Shown one piece after another: positions 33,749-42,273 of a stretch of DNA of 64,000 nt (the stretch's first letter is position 1; every line of letters begins with the position of its first letter). The stretch is from Candidatus Thiocaldithrix dubininis (GTDB taxonomy: Bacteria; Pseudomonadota; Gammaproteobacteria; Thiotrichales; Thiotrichaceae). The stretch spans positions 1,240,001 through 1,304,000 of the forward strand of contig CP124755.1 in the NCBI GenBank assembly GCA_029972135.1, written 5' to 3'. The notes under the pieces are model-generated. The model did not search any database and was not told where the DNA came from. It saw only the letters and a list, made by a program, of their open reading frames with translations. The translations under genes and the position numbers were made by a program.

Positions 33749-35491
33749 TTAATGGTAGGGAATAACTTTTTCTACCATTAGTTGCAATTGTTTCTCGCCA
33801 CGATATTCATTAATGCTTAATTTATAAATTAAACGCACGCGCTCCCCAACTTTGGGCCAGAGTTCAAGATTTGCAAAGAAGTTCAGTGCGCTAATGCTCG
33901 GTATATAATCGCTGTCGTGATGGATTAACTTTAAATCGGCTTTAATGTGTACGGTTTTTAAAAGTTGTAACCGCATTATTTGAAATTCGCCTTCAAATTG
34001 TGGTTCGGGAAACTGCTGTCCCCACGGCGCAATATGCCGCAAAAATTCGGCATTGCTTAAGGTGAAGTCATGGCTATTTAATACGCCGTCGGTATAAATC
34101 GTTTCGCGTAAGGTATCCGGCTGTAAGCGTTGATTAACGGCTTGGGTAATACTGTTGGTAAATAACGGTAAAGCGTGCGCTTCTAAGGTTAAGCCTGCCG
34201 CCATCGCATGTCCGCCAAAGCGTTTAATTAAACCGGGGTGCGTATGTGCCACTTCTTCGATTAAATCCCGCATATGCAAACCCGGAATACAACGCGCTGA
34301 CCCTTTAACCAAACCATCGTCGGCAGTGGCAAAGACAACGGTCGGGCGGTAATAACGATCTTTAATGCGTGACGCGAGAATACCAATCACGCCTTCATGC
34401 CATTCCGCTTGGTGCAAACACATAATCGGTGGTAATGCCTGTTCGTATTCGGCAAAACTTAAGGTTTGGATAATGACTTCTGCATCTTGCTTCATGGTGG
34501 CTTCAATACGTTTGCGCTCATTATTTAGCGCTTCTAATTGTCCCGCTAAACGCCGCGCTTCGTTTAAATCATCGGTCAATAAGCACTGAATGCCGATAGA
34601 CATATCCGCCATACGTCCAGCGGCATTTAAACGGGGACCACAAGCAAAACCAAAATCGCTACTAATTACTTGCTCAGGTTTGCGATTTGCCATTTCCAGC
34701 AAGGCAATAATGCCTGCCTTGCCTTTGCCAGCCCGAATACAACGTAAGCCTTGTTCTACTAAAATTCGATTATTGGCATCTAAGGTCACGACATCTGCTA
34801 CCGTTCCCAAGGCGACTAAATCTAATAGCGAGGTGAGGTTGTGTTCTGGTAAAGCGGTTTGTTGAAAATAGCCACGCTGGCTTAAGACTTGTTTGAGCGC
34901 CAACATGACATAAAATACCACGCCAACCCCTGCCAGATGCTTCGAGGCGAATTCATCTAAGGGGTGATTGGGGTTCACCATCACATCACAAGCGGGTAAG
35001 CGCTTACCTGCCAAATGGTGATCGGTAATTAAGGTTTTATAACCCAATGCTTTGGCAGCTTCGATCCCTTCCACGCTGGAAACGCCATTATCTACGGTCA
35101 TCAGCAACCAAGGCTGATAATCACGAGTTAGTTCGACAATTTCAGGCGTTAAACCGTAACCGTACTTAAAGCGATCAGGTACTAAGTACTCAACTTGGGT
35201 ATGCCCCATTAAACGCAAGGCGCGCAGACTCACGGCGGTAGCGGTTGCTCCATCCGCATCGTAATCACCCACGATTAAAATTTTGTGCTGAGCTTGTACT
35301 GCATCCGCCAATAATTCAGCCGCTTGATACACATGACGTAGGCTACGAATCGGTAACAATTGCTTTAATGCATGCTGTAAATCATCAAGATGCGTAATGC
35401 CACGCGCTGCTAAAACCCGTTGAATTAACGGCGGATAGGGCAGGTTATAGCTTGCAAGCTCAGCCGGAACAGCGCGTGTTTGAATCTGCAT
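33749..35491 (-). CDS. recJ: Single-stranded-DNA-specific exonuclease RecJ
   Basis: A 580-residue 5'-3' exonuclease acting in recombination and mismatch repair. DHH-family motifs are visible: I is VGDYDADGATATA, II is MTVDNGVSS, and III is LITDHHLAGK; the DHHA1 domain follows (IPGLHMRDL, LIKRFGGHAMAAGLTL) and an OB-fold end. I take the ATG at 35491 over the TTG at 35512, since neither has a clear ribosome site. The final codons lie in a 9-bp hairpin (33750-33780) that may also end the rhomboid transcript. Confidence 0.96.
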   Translation of the reverse strand: MQIQTRAVPAELASYNLPYPPLIQRVLAARGITHLDDLQHALKQLLPIRSLRHVYQAAELLADAVQAQHKILIVGDYDADGATATAVSLRALRLMGHTQVEYLVPDRFKYGYGLTPEIVELTRDYQPWLLMTVDNGVSSVEGIEAAKALGYKTLITDHHLAGKRLPACDVMVNPNHPLDEFASKHLAGVGVVFYVMLALKQVLSQRGYFQQTALPEHNLTSLLDLVALGTVADVVTLDANNRILVEQGLRCIRAGKGKAGIIALLEMANRKPEQVISSDFGFACGPRLNAAGRMADMSIGIQCLLTDDLNEARRLAGQLEALNNERKRIEATMKQDAEVIIQTLSFAEYEQALPPIMCLHQAEWHEGVIGILASRIKDRYYRPTVVFATADDGLVKGSARCIPGLHMRDLIEEVAHTHPGLIKRFGGHAMAAGLTLEAHALPLFTNSITQAVNQRLQPDTLRETIYTDGVLNSHDFTLSNAEFLRHIAPWGQQFPEPQFEGEFQIMRLQLLKTVHIKADLKLIHHDSDYIPSISALNFFANLELWPKVGERVRLIYKLSINEYRGEKQLQLMVEKVIPYH

Positions 35492-35569
35492 TGGGGAATT
35501 ACCGCCAGCCAAAGGGGGCTGTCAGTATAAGCACAACCACGCGTGTTTGCAGCAGTAAAAATGCAGGCG

Positions 35570-35758
35570 TTACGGCTGCGTTTTACTCGAGGGTGCTGCT
35601 AACGGTAAGGGCTGGGGAATCAAAGGAATGGCATCCTGATGTTTAAGATAAGCAGGTGCGAACCGTGATTCAGAATGACTAATAGCTTGAGCAAAACTAA
35701 ACAGTAAACCCGCCATTAAAATTAATGCCCAAGTGCTAACCCGCCACAATTGCCGCAT
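35570..35758 (-). CDS. Small exported or membrane-anchored protein, unknown
   Basis: A 62-residue frame with a good N-terminal hydrophobic segment (WALILMAGLLFSFAQA, cleavage possible at AQA). The C-terminal part is Pro-rich (IPLIPQPLPLAAP). GAGA lies about 9 bases before the ATG. It lies 78 bases upstream of recJ on the same strand. It is not recognised, and because of its size it could be spurious. Confidence 0.45.
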   Translation of the reverse strand: MRQLWRVSTWALILMAGLLFSFAQAISHSESRFAPAYLKHQDAIPLIPQPLPLAAPSSKTQP

Positions 35759-35833
35759 AATCGTAATCTCAATGCAAAGCCCAGAAGATGCGAGAATGAT
35801 ACCTGAATTTAAGTCAATTTGTTTAGTGATAAC

Positions 35834-36430
35834 ATGTCAAATTTAAACGAAATCCGGGCGGATTATGATCAAAATAGCCTAATTGTCTATCAGGCGTATT
35901 CGGCAGCGATTGCTAAGCCCGCGTTAGCGAATGGGCGATTTGTTGCACCGTTCTCGTTGAACCGAATGACGTGGATTAAGCCGTCATTTTTATGGCTAAT
36001 GCACCGTAGCAATTGGGCACAAAAATCTGGTCAAGAATATATTTTGGCAGTTCGTATTAAACGCGACGCTTGGGAGAAAGCGTTAAGTTTGGGCGTACTG
36101 ACAGGTTATGAAGCGGGAATTCATGCCAGTTATCAGCAATGGGAACAGCAATTTGCAGCAGCTAAAGTGCATGTTCAATGGGACCCAGAACGTTCGATTC
36201 GGGGTGCAGATTTGGGAATTAATAGTATTCAAGTGGGAATTAGCCGCTTTCTAATAGAAGAATATGTACAAGATTGGATGATAGCGTTAAGCGATTACAC
36301 GCCTTTAGTGCATAAAATTCATGGCTTTTTAAAAGCGGGCGAACTGGATAAAGCCAAAAAATTATTACCACGTGAGCGCCTTTATCCCGTTACTATGTCA
36401 GTCGCTAAAGCCTTAGCCCTGCATGTCTAA
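35834..36430 (+). CDS. DUF4291 family protein
   Basis: 198 residues from the ATG at 35834. The whole length matches the DUF4291 pattern: IRADYDQNSLIVYQAYSAAIA near the start, APFSLNRMTWIKPSFLWLMHRSNWAQK, and VQWDPERSIRGADLGINSIQVGI further on. The family is widespread and its function is not known to me. Its many conserved aromatic and charged residues suggest an enzyme or a ligand-binding fold. The radical SAM gene follows 19 bases later on the same strand. Confidence 0.85.
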   Translation: MSNLNEIRADYDQNSLIVYQAYSAAIAKPALANGRFVAPFSLNRMTWIKPSFLWLMHRSNWAQKSGQEYILAVRIKRDAWEKALSLGVLTGYEAGIHASYQQWEQQFAAAKVHVQWDPERSIRGADLGINSIQVGISRFLIEEYVQDWMIALSDYTPLVHKIHGFLKAGELDKAKKLLPRERLYPVTMSVAKALALHV

Positions 36431-36449
36431 TTTTTATAAGTGATTATAT

Positions 36450-37817
36450 ATGTCGAATAAAGCACGCCCTTATATTTTTTATGCACAAACCCAATCCTTA
36501 TGTGAGGAATGCTTAGCGGTTGTGTCCACCAAAATTATTTTTCAAAATGGCAATGTGTATTATCAGAAGCGTTGTAGTGAACACGGCGTACAAAAAACTT
36601 TGGTATCGACGGATATTGAGTATTTCAAACGCTGTAAGGATTATTTGAAACCCGGCGATATGCCTAGCCAGTTTCAGACCGCGATTCAGAAAGGTTGTCC
36701 GCATGATTGCGGTTTATGCCCCGATCACGAACAACATTCATGTTTAGCATTGTTTGAAATTATTGACGAATGCAATATGCAATGCCCCGTATGCTTTGCC
36801 AATTCTGCACCGGGTAAGGGCAATGCGCGTAGCCTTGAGCAAATCGAGGTGATGTTGCAAACCTTATTAGCCAGCGAACAGCAACCGGATTTAGTTCAAA
36901 TCTCGGGGGGTGAACCAACCTTACATCCGCAATTAATGGCAATTTTACGCCGTCTGAAAAATAGCCCGATTCGCCATTTAATGCTAAATACCAATGGCAT
37001 TCGTTTAGCGCGTGATCCTGAATTAGTTGCCGAATTGGCTAGTTTAAAACCCGGTTTTGAAGTATATTTACAGTTTGATTCTTTAAACGTAAATGCCTTA
37101 AAAAATATTCGCGGGCAGGATATGCGGAATATTCGTTTACAAGCTCTTGAACAATTAGAAAAACATAATATTTCCACAACATTGGTTTGTGTGGTGCGTA
37201 AAGGTGTTAACGATGCAGAAATAGGCGAAATTATTCAATTTGCCCAGCGTTATAACTGTGTGCGCGGTATTACCTTCCAGCCTGTACAAGATGCGGGACG
37301 TAATGAAGGTGATAAACCCAGCCAACGCATTACCTTAAGCGAAATACGTACACAGATTATTCAAGCCGATAATCCGTTTGGCGATACGGATATGATTCCA
37401 TTGCCATGCCATCCCGAAAATATTTGTATTGGTTATGGGATTAAGCTTGGCAATGAAATAATCCCTGTGACAGGTTTATTGCCTCGTGAAGAATTATTAA
37501 AAGGCGTGGATAACACCATTACTTTTGAAAAAAGCCCCGGCTTGAAACAAGCCTTTCTAAAGCTTTTTTCCTTAGATGCCTGTAGCGAGCACACTACCGA
37601 TAATTTACAAACTATGTTGTGCTGTTTACCGCGTATACAAAGTGAAGGCTTAACTTATGACCATGTGTTTCGCATTGTGATTATGGGGTTTATGGACAAA
37701 TACGATTTTGATATTGGCTCGGTTAAGCGTTCTTGTACACACTTTGTTGAACCAAATGGCAAGATTTATCCCTTTGATACGTGGAATTTATTTTATCGTC
37801 AGCAAGTACGCGGCTAA
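36450..37817 (+). CDS. Radical SAM enzyme, COG1964-like
   Basis: A 455-residue radical SAM protein. The cluster motif C-x3-C-x2-C is in ECNMQCPVCFAN, with SAM-binding QISGGEPTLHPQL downstream. Upstream of it lie extra cysteines: LCEECLAVV, KRCSEHG and a group PHDCGLCPDHEQHSC. This arrangement, including CPHDCGLCPDH before the core, resembles COG1964-type proteins, which include archaeal lipid-modifying and methyltransferase-like members. More cysteines near the C-terminus (MLCCLPR, KRSCTHFVEP) could bind another cluster or metal. The substrate is unknown. Upstream is DUF4291, 19 bases away. Confidence 0.85.
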   Translation: MSNKARPYIFYAQTQSLCEECLAVVSTKIIFQNGNVYYQKRCSEHGVQKTLVSTDIEYFKRCKDYLKPGDMPSQFQTAIQKGCPHDCGLCPDHEQHSCLALFEIIDECNMQCPVCFANSAPGKGNARSLEQIEVMLQTLLASEQQPDLVQISGGEPTLHPQLMAILRRLKNSPIRHLMLNTNGIRLARDPELVAELASLKPGFEVYLQFDSLNVNALKNIRGQDMRNIRLQALEQLEKHNISTTLVCVVRKGVNDAEIGEIIQFAQRYNCVRGITFQPVQDAGRNEGDKPSQRITLSEIRTQIIQADNPFGDTDMIPLPCHPENICIGYGIKLGNEIIPVTGLLPREELLKGVDNTITFEKSPGLKQAFLKLFSLDACSEHTTDNLQTMLCCLPRIQSEGLTYDHVFRIVIMGFMDKYDFDIGSVKRSCTHFVEPNGKIYPFDTWNLFYRQQVRG

Positions 37818-38004
37818 TTTATCATTTTTCTGATAAGTGCTTATCGACAAAATCCTCTATCAATAAAGCGGTTATCCATCTACTTTAACGAAGATACTTA
37901 CACTAAAAGCAGTTGATATAACTTGACTAGGGCAAATAGGTTTAAAATTAAATTACACAACAATACAAAATAAAAAATCTAAATGTAATTTAAAAGGAAA
38001 ATAT

Positions 38005-38529
38005 ATGAAGCACCATCAAACGCTAGTTCTAATGGGGTTATTACTAAGCGCTGCTGCAACACACGCCTCTTTGGGGTCTGATAGTTATGCGGTATACGGG
38101 GTAGCAGGTTGGGATGGTTTAAATTTACGCTCGACGCCTTCTAGCAAGGGAAAAATTCTAAGGAAGATTCCATTTAATGCAATTGGTATTCAGAATCTAG
38201 CTAAAAGTAGTAGTGGTTGGTGTAAGGTTAAATATGCAAACACAATCGGCTGGGCTGCTTGTACGCGTTTAATGGAAGACCCCAATAAACGTTATTATTC
38301 TGCACATGGTTACCCTGTACCTATGCCGATTCAAGCTGAACCTCGTTTAAATAGCCCGACCGTATCACGGTTACCTTTAGAAGCGGAAGGCTTACGTGGT
38401 TTAGATGGTTGTTCAGGGAATTGGTGTCGTATCGACTATCAAGGGCATCGTGGTTATGTTCAACAAAAATACTTAGTGAGCACGAAGCCCCCGGTTTCAA
38501 AACCACCGGTCACTCCTCAACCGCGCTAA
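38005..38529 (+). CDS. Secreted protein with two SH3b-like domains
   Basis: A 174-residue protein with a signal peptide (MKHHQTLVLMGLLLSAAATHA). Two bacterial SH3-like repeats follow: one at about 32-95 (DGLNLRSTPSSKGKILRKIP to KYANTIGWAACTRL) and one at about 110-160 (QAEPRLNSPTVSRLP to DYQGHRGYVQQKYLV). A Pro/Lys-rich tail ends the protein. A probable periplasmic, cell-wall-binding protein, of the same kind as the single-SH3 protein at 5177. AAAAGGAAAA lies just before the ATG. It stands alone, followed by a terminator. Confidence 0.75.
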   Translation: MKHHQTLVLMGLLLSAAATHASLGSDSYAVYGVAGWDGLNLRSTPSSKGKILRKIPFNAIGIQNLAKSSSGWCKVKYANTIGWAACTRLMEDPNKRYYSAHGYPVPMPIQAEPRLNSPTVSRLPLEAEGLRGLDGCSGNWCRIDYQGHRGYVQQKYLVSTKPPVSKPPVTPQPR

Positions 38530-38547
38530 TTCTAATCATTGGGGACG

Positions 38548-38577
38548 TTAGGCTTACTGAGGTAAGCCTAATTCTTT
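38548..38577 (+). terminator. Intrinsic terminator after the SH3b gene
   Basis: TTAGGCTTAC at 38548-38557 and GTAAGCCTAA at 38562-38571 with a TGAG loop, then TTCTTT. Confidence 0.8.
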
Positions 38578-38692
38578 CAATGGGGTACGACATGAATGCT
38601 ACTTTTTGCTAAGGTAATTTCGTGTAACAACCCTAGCAGCAGTAATGAAATAATTGCAATAGACCCAGCCAACGGACTGGGCTAGATCGTGT

Positions 38693-38962
38693 CTAATGTT
38701 GTATAGGTTGTTCTGTGGCAATTGCTTGTACTTCTTCTAAACTCAGTTTGAATAAATCGGCAATCGCTTGGACTGACATCGCATTTAACTTAAGCAATTG
38801 TTTCACAGCTTCATAAGTGCGTTGCTTTTCTGCTTGCAACGCCGCTCTTTCTTGTAACAAAGCTGCTTCTTTTTCATCCAGTAACGCCCTAGATTGATTT
38901 AAACCTGCTTCCAAACCCCAGCGATAGGTTGAGAAGCGCGTAATATCTACTTGAGTTAACAT
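38693..38962 (-). CDS. Small coiled-coil protein resembling the C-terminus of Rpn-type nucleases
   Basis: 89 residues from the ATG at 38962, which has GGAGG 8 bases upstream. The N-terminal two thirds look like a coiled coil (EKEAALLQERAALQAEKQ). The rest is helical: AVKQLLKLNAMSVQAIADLFKLSLEEVQAIA, with the 'LSLEEVQAI' ending I know from the tails of Rpn/PD-(D/E)XK transposase-like proteins. No nuclease domain precedes it; the sequence upstream is only a short gap and then another gene on the opposite strand. The good ribosome site argues for an expressed small protein rather than a mere fragment. Confidence 0.5.
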   Translation of the reverse strand: MLTQVDITRFSTYRWGLEAGLNQSRALLDEKEAALLQERAALQAEKQRTYEAVKQLLKLNAMSVQAIADLFKLSLEEVQAIATEQPIQH

Positions 38963-39050
38963 ATTCTTGGCCTCCATTAATTGGGTTTGCAGGTCTCTAT
39001 TATCCGCTAAATGTTAATTCACAAATTTTTTAAATCTTATCCAGTAAATT

Positions 39051-39452
39051 ATGCAGCATTTCATCGGTATGTGTGGGCGTTATCATTGGTTGGCAGAGCG
39101 GGATACGCCCGACTGTATTCATAGAAATTCGTATACCGCGTTCGTGCATCAGCATCAACTCGGCAAAATTTACCATTGTATCGGTGTGGTGGATGACTTT
39201 TTGGTGCTGCAAGCCAAGCGCAGTACGAGTTTTAAGGTTAAAGCGGTGCACTTTCAGCCTTTAGCCGCAAGCGCGTTTTATATGGGTGATGCGGTGAGGG
39301 TGTTAAATGGCAGTCTGCAAGATCAAATGGCTGTGATTCAAGGTATAGGTTGGCATTCCAAGCATCAAAAGCTGATCTTTATTCTGTATGCCCAGCACAA
39401 GCGGTGTAGCCGTTGGTATTTTGCAGAAGATATCGCGCCTGCATTTGTATAG
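39051..39452 (+). CDS. Hypothetical protein
   Basis: A 133-residue frame; the in-frame stop just before it makes the ATG at 39051 the first possible start, though no ribosome site is visible and ATG 39069 is an alternative. The C-terminal half looks like a small beta-rich domain (YMGDAVRVLNGSLQDQMAVIQGIGWHSKHQKLIFILY to SRWYFAEDI), a pattern I associate with short SH3/KOW-like uncharacterised proteins. The N-terminal half is rich in His and Cys (QHFIGMCGRYHWLAERDT). It may be a real gene, but there is an alternative short frame on the opposite strand. Confidence 0.5.
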   Translation: MQHFIGMCGRYHWLAERDTPDCIHRNSYTAFVHQHQLGKIYHCIGVVDDFLVLQAKRSTSFKVKAVHFQPLAASAFYMGDAVRVLNGSLQDQMAVIQGIGWHSKHQKLIFILYAQHKRCSRWYFAEDIAPAFV

Positions 39453-39537
39453 ATTAATTCGGGCAAGTATAACGTATACCTGTTTATATACCCGTTTAAA
39501 AGAAACTTAAGTACTTTAGCACCTTATTACGCACAAA

Positions 39538-39571
39538 AAAAAGCCCAAGTTGTTAAAAACTTAGGCTTTTT
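39538..39571. terminator. Bidirectional terminator between hypothetical gene and tRNA-Leu
   Basis: AAAAAGCCCAAGTT at 39538-39551 pairs with AACTTAGGCTTTTT at 39558-39571 with one mismatch. An A-tract on one side and a T-tract on the other let it act for both the plus-strand gene and the minus-strand tRNA. Confidence 0.85.
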
Positions 39572-39605
39572 GTATTATTCAGAACATGCCTGAATTATGA
39601 ATAAG

Positions 39606-39687
39606 TGCCGAAAAGAGGACTCGAACCTCCACGGGTCGCCCCACTAATACCTGAAACTAGCGCGTCTACCAATTCCGCCATTTCGGC
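39606..39687 (-). tRNA. tRNA-Leu (anticodon CAG)
   Basis: On the minus strand the 82-base gene starts GCCGAAA and ends TTTCGGCA, giving a 7-bp acceptor stem. D arm GGCGGAATTGGTAGACGCG is the leucine type. The anticodon loop TTCAGGT is closed by CTAGT/ATTAG and reads CAG. A long variable arm and the T arm GAGGTTCGAGTCCTC follow. The 3' CCA is not encoded: the bases after the discriminator are CTT. Confidence 0.96.
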
Positions 39688-39720
39688 TTTAGCTTTGCAT
39701 TGCTGCAAAGTGAGAGGCGC

Positions 39721-39749
39721 ATCTTATAGTTAGGTTTGAGTCTTGTCAA
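39721..39749 (-). promoter_or_regulatory. Sigma-70 promoter of tRNA-Leu with GC-rich discriminator
   Basis: Read on the minus strand, a perfect TTGACA (39749-39744), a 17-base spacer and TAAGAT (39726-39721). The next bases, GCGCCTC, form the GC-rich discriminator of stable-RNA promoters under stringent control. Confidence 0.8.
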
Positions 39750-39825
39750 ACAGGAAAGGCGTTTTCGGACGATTTTTTTGATATGCTTAGGCAATAGATG
39801 AACATGATAATAAAAGGATGCTTAC

Positions 39826-42273
39826 TTGAAGCTTAAAGACCCACATTTCCAGCGTGAAGCCGATAAATACGATAAACCGATTCCAAGTCGCGAAGTAATT
39901 TTGCAAATCTTAAGTGATCGGGGCGAGCCGTTGGATTTTGCTAGTTTAGCCGATGCATTGAAATTAACCGATGAGGTGGATTTGGATGCGTTAAAGAAAC
40001 GTTTACGTGCGATGGAACGCGATGGACAACTGTTATACAACCGCAAGCGCCAATATGTGCCGGTGGGGCGGACTGATTTAATTGCAGGTCGGGTGATTGG
40101 GCATCCCGATGGTTTTGGTTTTTTACAGCCTGAAGACGGCAGCCCCGATTTATTCTTACACGCCAAGCAAATGCGTACCTTAATGCATGGCGACCGTGCC
40201 TTGGTGAGTGTGCGCGGTTTAGATCATAAAGGGCGGCGCGAAGGCGCATTGGTTGAGGTATTGGAGCGCGGGACAACCCAAGTAGTGGGGCGTTATTTCG
40301 TGGAAAACGGGATTGGCTTTGTTGCGCCCGATAATTCACGCATTACCCAAGATATTTTGATTCCCACCGATGCAGTAGGTGAAGCCAAGCCGGGGCAGAT
40401 TGTGGTGGCGGCCATTGTTGAACAGCCGTCTAAACTTGCCCAGCCACGCGGTAAGATTGTGGAAGTGCTAGGCGATCACATGGCGCCGGGTATGGAAATT
40501 AATGTAGCGATTCGTAGTCATGAATTGCCGTATGAATGGCCGCAAGCGGTGTTAGAGGCGGCGGATAAATTTACCTTTGAGGTGGCAGCTAAAGATAAAA
40601 AAGGGCGGGTAGATTTACGTAAAATTCCGCTGGTTACCATTGATGGCGAAGACGCGAAAGATTTCGATGATGCGGTGTATTGTGAGCGCGACGAAAAAAA
40701 TAATTGGCGTTTATTAGTCGCTATTGCAGACGTATCGCATTATGTGCAGCCGAATGGCGCGATTGATCGGGAAGCTGCCTTACGCGGCACATCGGTATAT
40801 TTTCCGGGCAAGGTTATCCCAATGTTGCCGGAAATTCTGTCAAACGGTTTATGTTCGCTCAATCCCAAGGTCGACCGTTTGTGTATGGTCTGCGATATAC
40901 GCCTAGGTTCACGCGGCAAATTGCTGAGTTATGAATTTGTGGAAGGTATTATGCATTCCGCCGCCCGTTTAACATATACCAAAATGGCGGCTATGGTAGT
41001 AGACGGCGATACGGCACTGCGCTCTGAATACCCAAGCGAACTTGTGACGCATTTAGATGATTTGTATGCCTTGTATAAGGTATTGCGTAAAGCGCGGGAT
41101 CGGCGTGGGGCTATTGATTTTGAAACCGCAGAAACCAAAATCGTATTTGACGAAAATCGTAAAATCGAAGCGATTGTGCCAGTTGAACGCAATGATGCGC
41201 ATAAGATCATTGAAGAATACATGATTTTAGCCAATGTGTGTGCGGCGAAATTTTTAAGTAAGCATAAAATGCCTGCTTTGCACCGTTCGCACGCAGGGCC
41301 AACCCCGGAAAAGTTAGTAACAGTACGCCAGTTCTTAAGCGGTGTGGGTTTAACGTTAGAAGGCGGTGATGATCCAACGCCGACGGATTATGCAAAATTA
41401 TTAAATAGCATACAGGAGCGTCCTGATAAGCGTTTGATTCAAACCGTATTGCTGCGTTCCTTATCACAGGCGGTATATAGCCCGGATGTGATTGGGCATT
41501 TTGGTTTAGCGCATGATTATTACGCGCATTTTACTTCACCGATTCGGCGTTACCCTGATTTATTGGTGCATCGTGCAATCCGCCATGTGTTGCGGGGCGG
41601 TAAACCTAGCGATTTTCTGTATACACATGCCGATATGGTGACGTTAGGCGAACATTGTTCTATGACTGAACGCCGCGCCGACGATGCTACCCGCGATGTA
41701 AGCGCATGGCTGAAAACCGAATACATGCAAGATCATGTGGGTGAAAGCTTTGATGGCATTATTTCCGGTGTAACAGGCTTTGGCTTGTTTGTGGAATTGG
41801 ATAAAGTGTATGTGGAAGGCTTAATTCATGTAACGGCTTTAACCAACGACTACTACCATTTTGATCCGGTGCGGCATCAACTCAAAGGTGAAAACTCGGG
41901 ACGTGTATATCGCTTAGGCGATAAGCTACGCGTGATGGTAGCTCGGGTGGATTTAGACGAGCGCAAAATAGATTTTGTATTGGCTGATAGTGATAAACCC
42001 ACTACGGCTAAACGTAAGCCCAAGCCTAAAACCAGTGCTAATCCTTCGGCTGCAGCTAAACCAGCTAATAAAGCACGCCAAAGTGGTGAAAAGCCACCGA
42101 AGAAGCCAAAGCGTAAAACGACACCGGCTGTTAAGCCGCAAGCGGAACAAACCCAACGTCCGGCAAAAGCGGCTAAGCCCAAAAGTAGCAAAGCCTCAAA
42201 CAGCGCGACCACGCCGAAATCTAAGGCAAAAAAATCGACTAAAAAATCCAATGCACGGAAGACTCAAGATTAA
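39826..42273 (+). CDS. rnr: Ribonuclease R
   Basis: An 815-residue 3'-5' exoribonuclease that degrades structured RNA. An N-terminal helix-turn-helix and two cold-shock domains lead to the RNB catalytic domain, with the metal-binding run DGEDAKDFDDAVYCE and later SHAGPTPEKL. The S1 domain (FDGIISGVTGFGLFVEL) follows, and then a Lys/Pro-rich tail of about 80 residues that is a usual but variable feature. The start is TTG at 39826 with AGGA about 7 bases upstream; an ATG at 39818 stops at once. The last base of its TAA is the first of the rlmB ATG, so translation is probably coupled. Confidence 0.95.
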   Translation: MKLKDPHFQREADKYDKPIPSREVILQILSDRGEPLDFASLADALKLTDEVDLDALKKRLRAMERDGQLLYNRKRQYVPVGRTDLIAGRVIGHPDGFGFLQPEDGSPDLFLHAKQMRTLMHGDRALVSVRGLDHKGRREGALVEVLERGTTQVVGRYFVENGIGFVAPDNSRITQDILIPTDAVGEAKPGQIVVAAIVEQPSKLAQPRGKIVEVLGDHMAPGMEINVAIRSHELPYEWPQAVLEAADKFTFEVAAKDKKGRVDLRKIPLVTIDGEDAKDFDDAVYCERDEKNNWRLLVAIADVSHYVQPNGAIDREAALRGTSVYFPGKVIPMLPEILSNGLCSLNPKVDRLCMVCDIRLGSRGKLLSYEFVEGIMHSAARLTYTKMAAMVVDGDTALRSEYPSELVTHLDDLYALYKVLRKARDRRGAIDFETAETKIVFDENRKIEAIVPVERNDAHKIIEEYMILANVCAAKFLSKHKMPALHRSHAGPTPEKLVTVRQFLSGVGLTLEGGDDPTPTDYAKLLNSIQERPDKRLIQTVLLRSLSQAVYSPDVIGHFGLAHDYYAHFTSPIRRYPDLLVHRAIRHVLRGGKPSDFLYTHADMVTLGEHCSMTERRADDATRDVSAWLKTEYMQDHVGESFDGIISGVTGFGLFVELDKVYVEGLIHVTALTNDYYHFDPVRHQLKGENSGRVYRLGDKLRVMVARVDLDERKIDFVLADSDKPTTAKRKPKPKTSANPSAAAKPANKARQSGEKPPKKPKRKTTPAVKPQAEQTQRPAKAAKPKSSKASNSATTPKSKAKKSTKKSNARKTQD

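Noticed and set aside
39030-39251. Minus-strand 73-codon frame at the hypothetical gene
   Set aside because: The plus-strand 133-codon frame is longer and looks more protein-like; the minus frame has no ribosome site.
39941-40339. Minus-strand frames inside rnr
   Set aside because: Opposite conserved RNase R domains and without ribosome sites.
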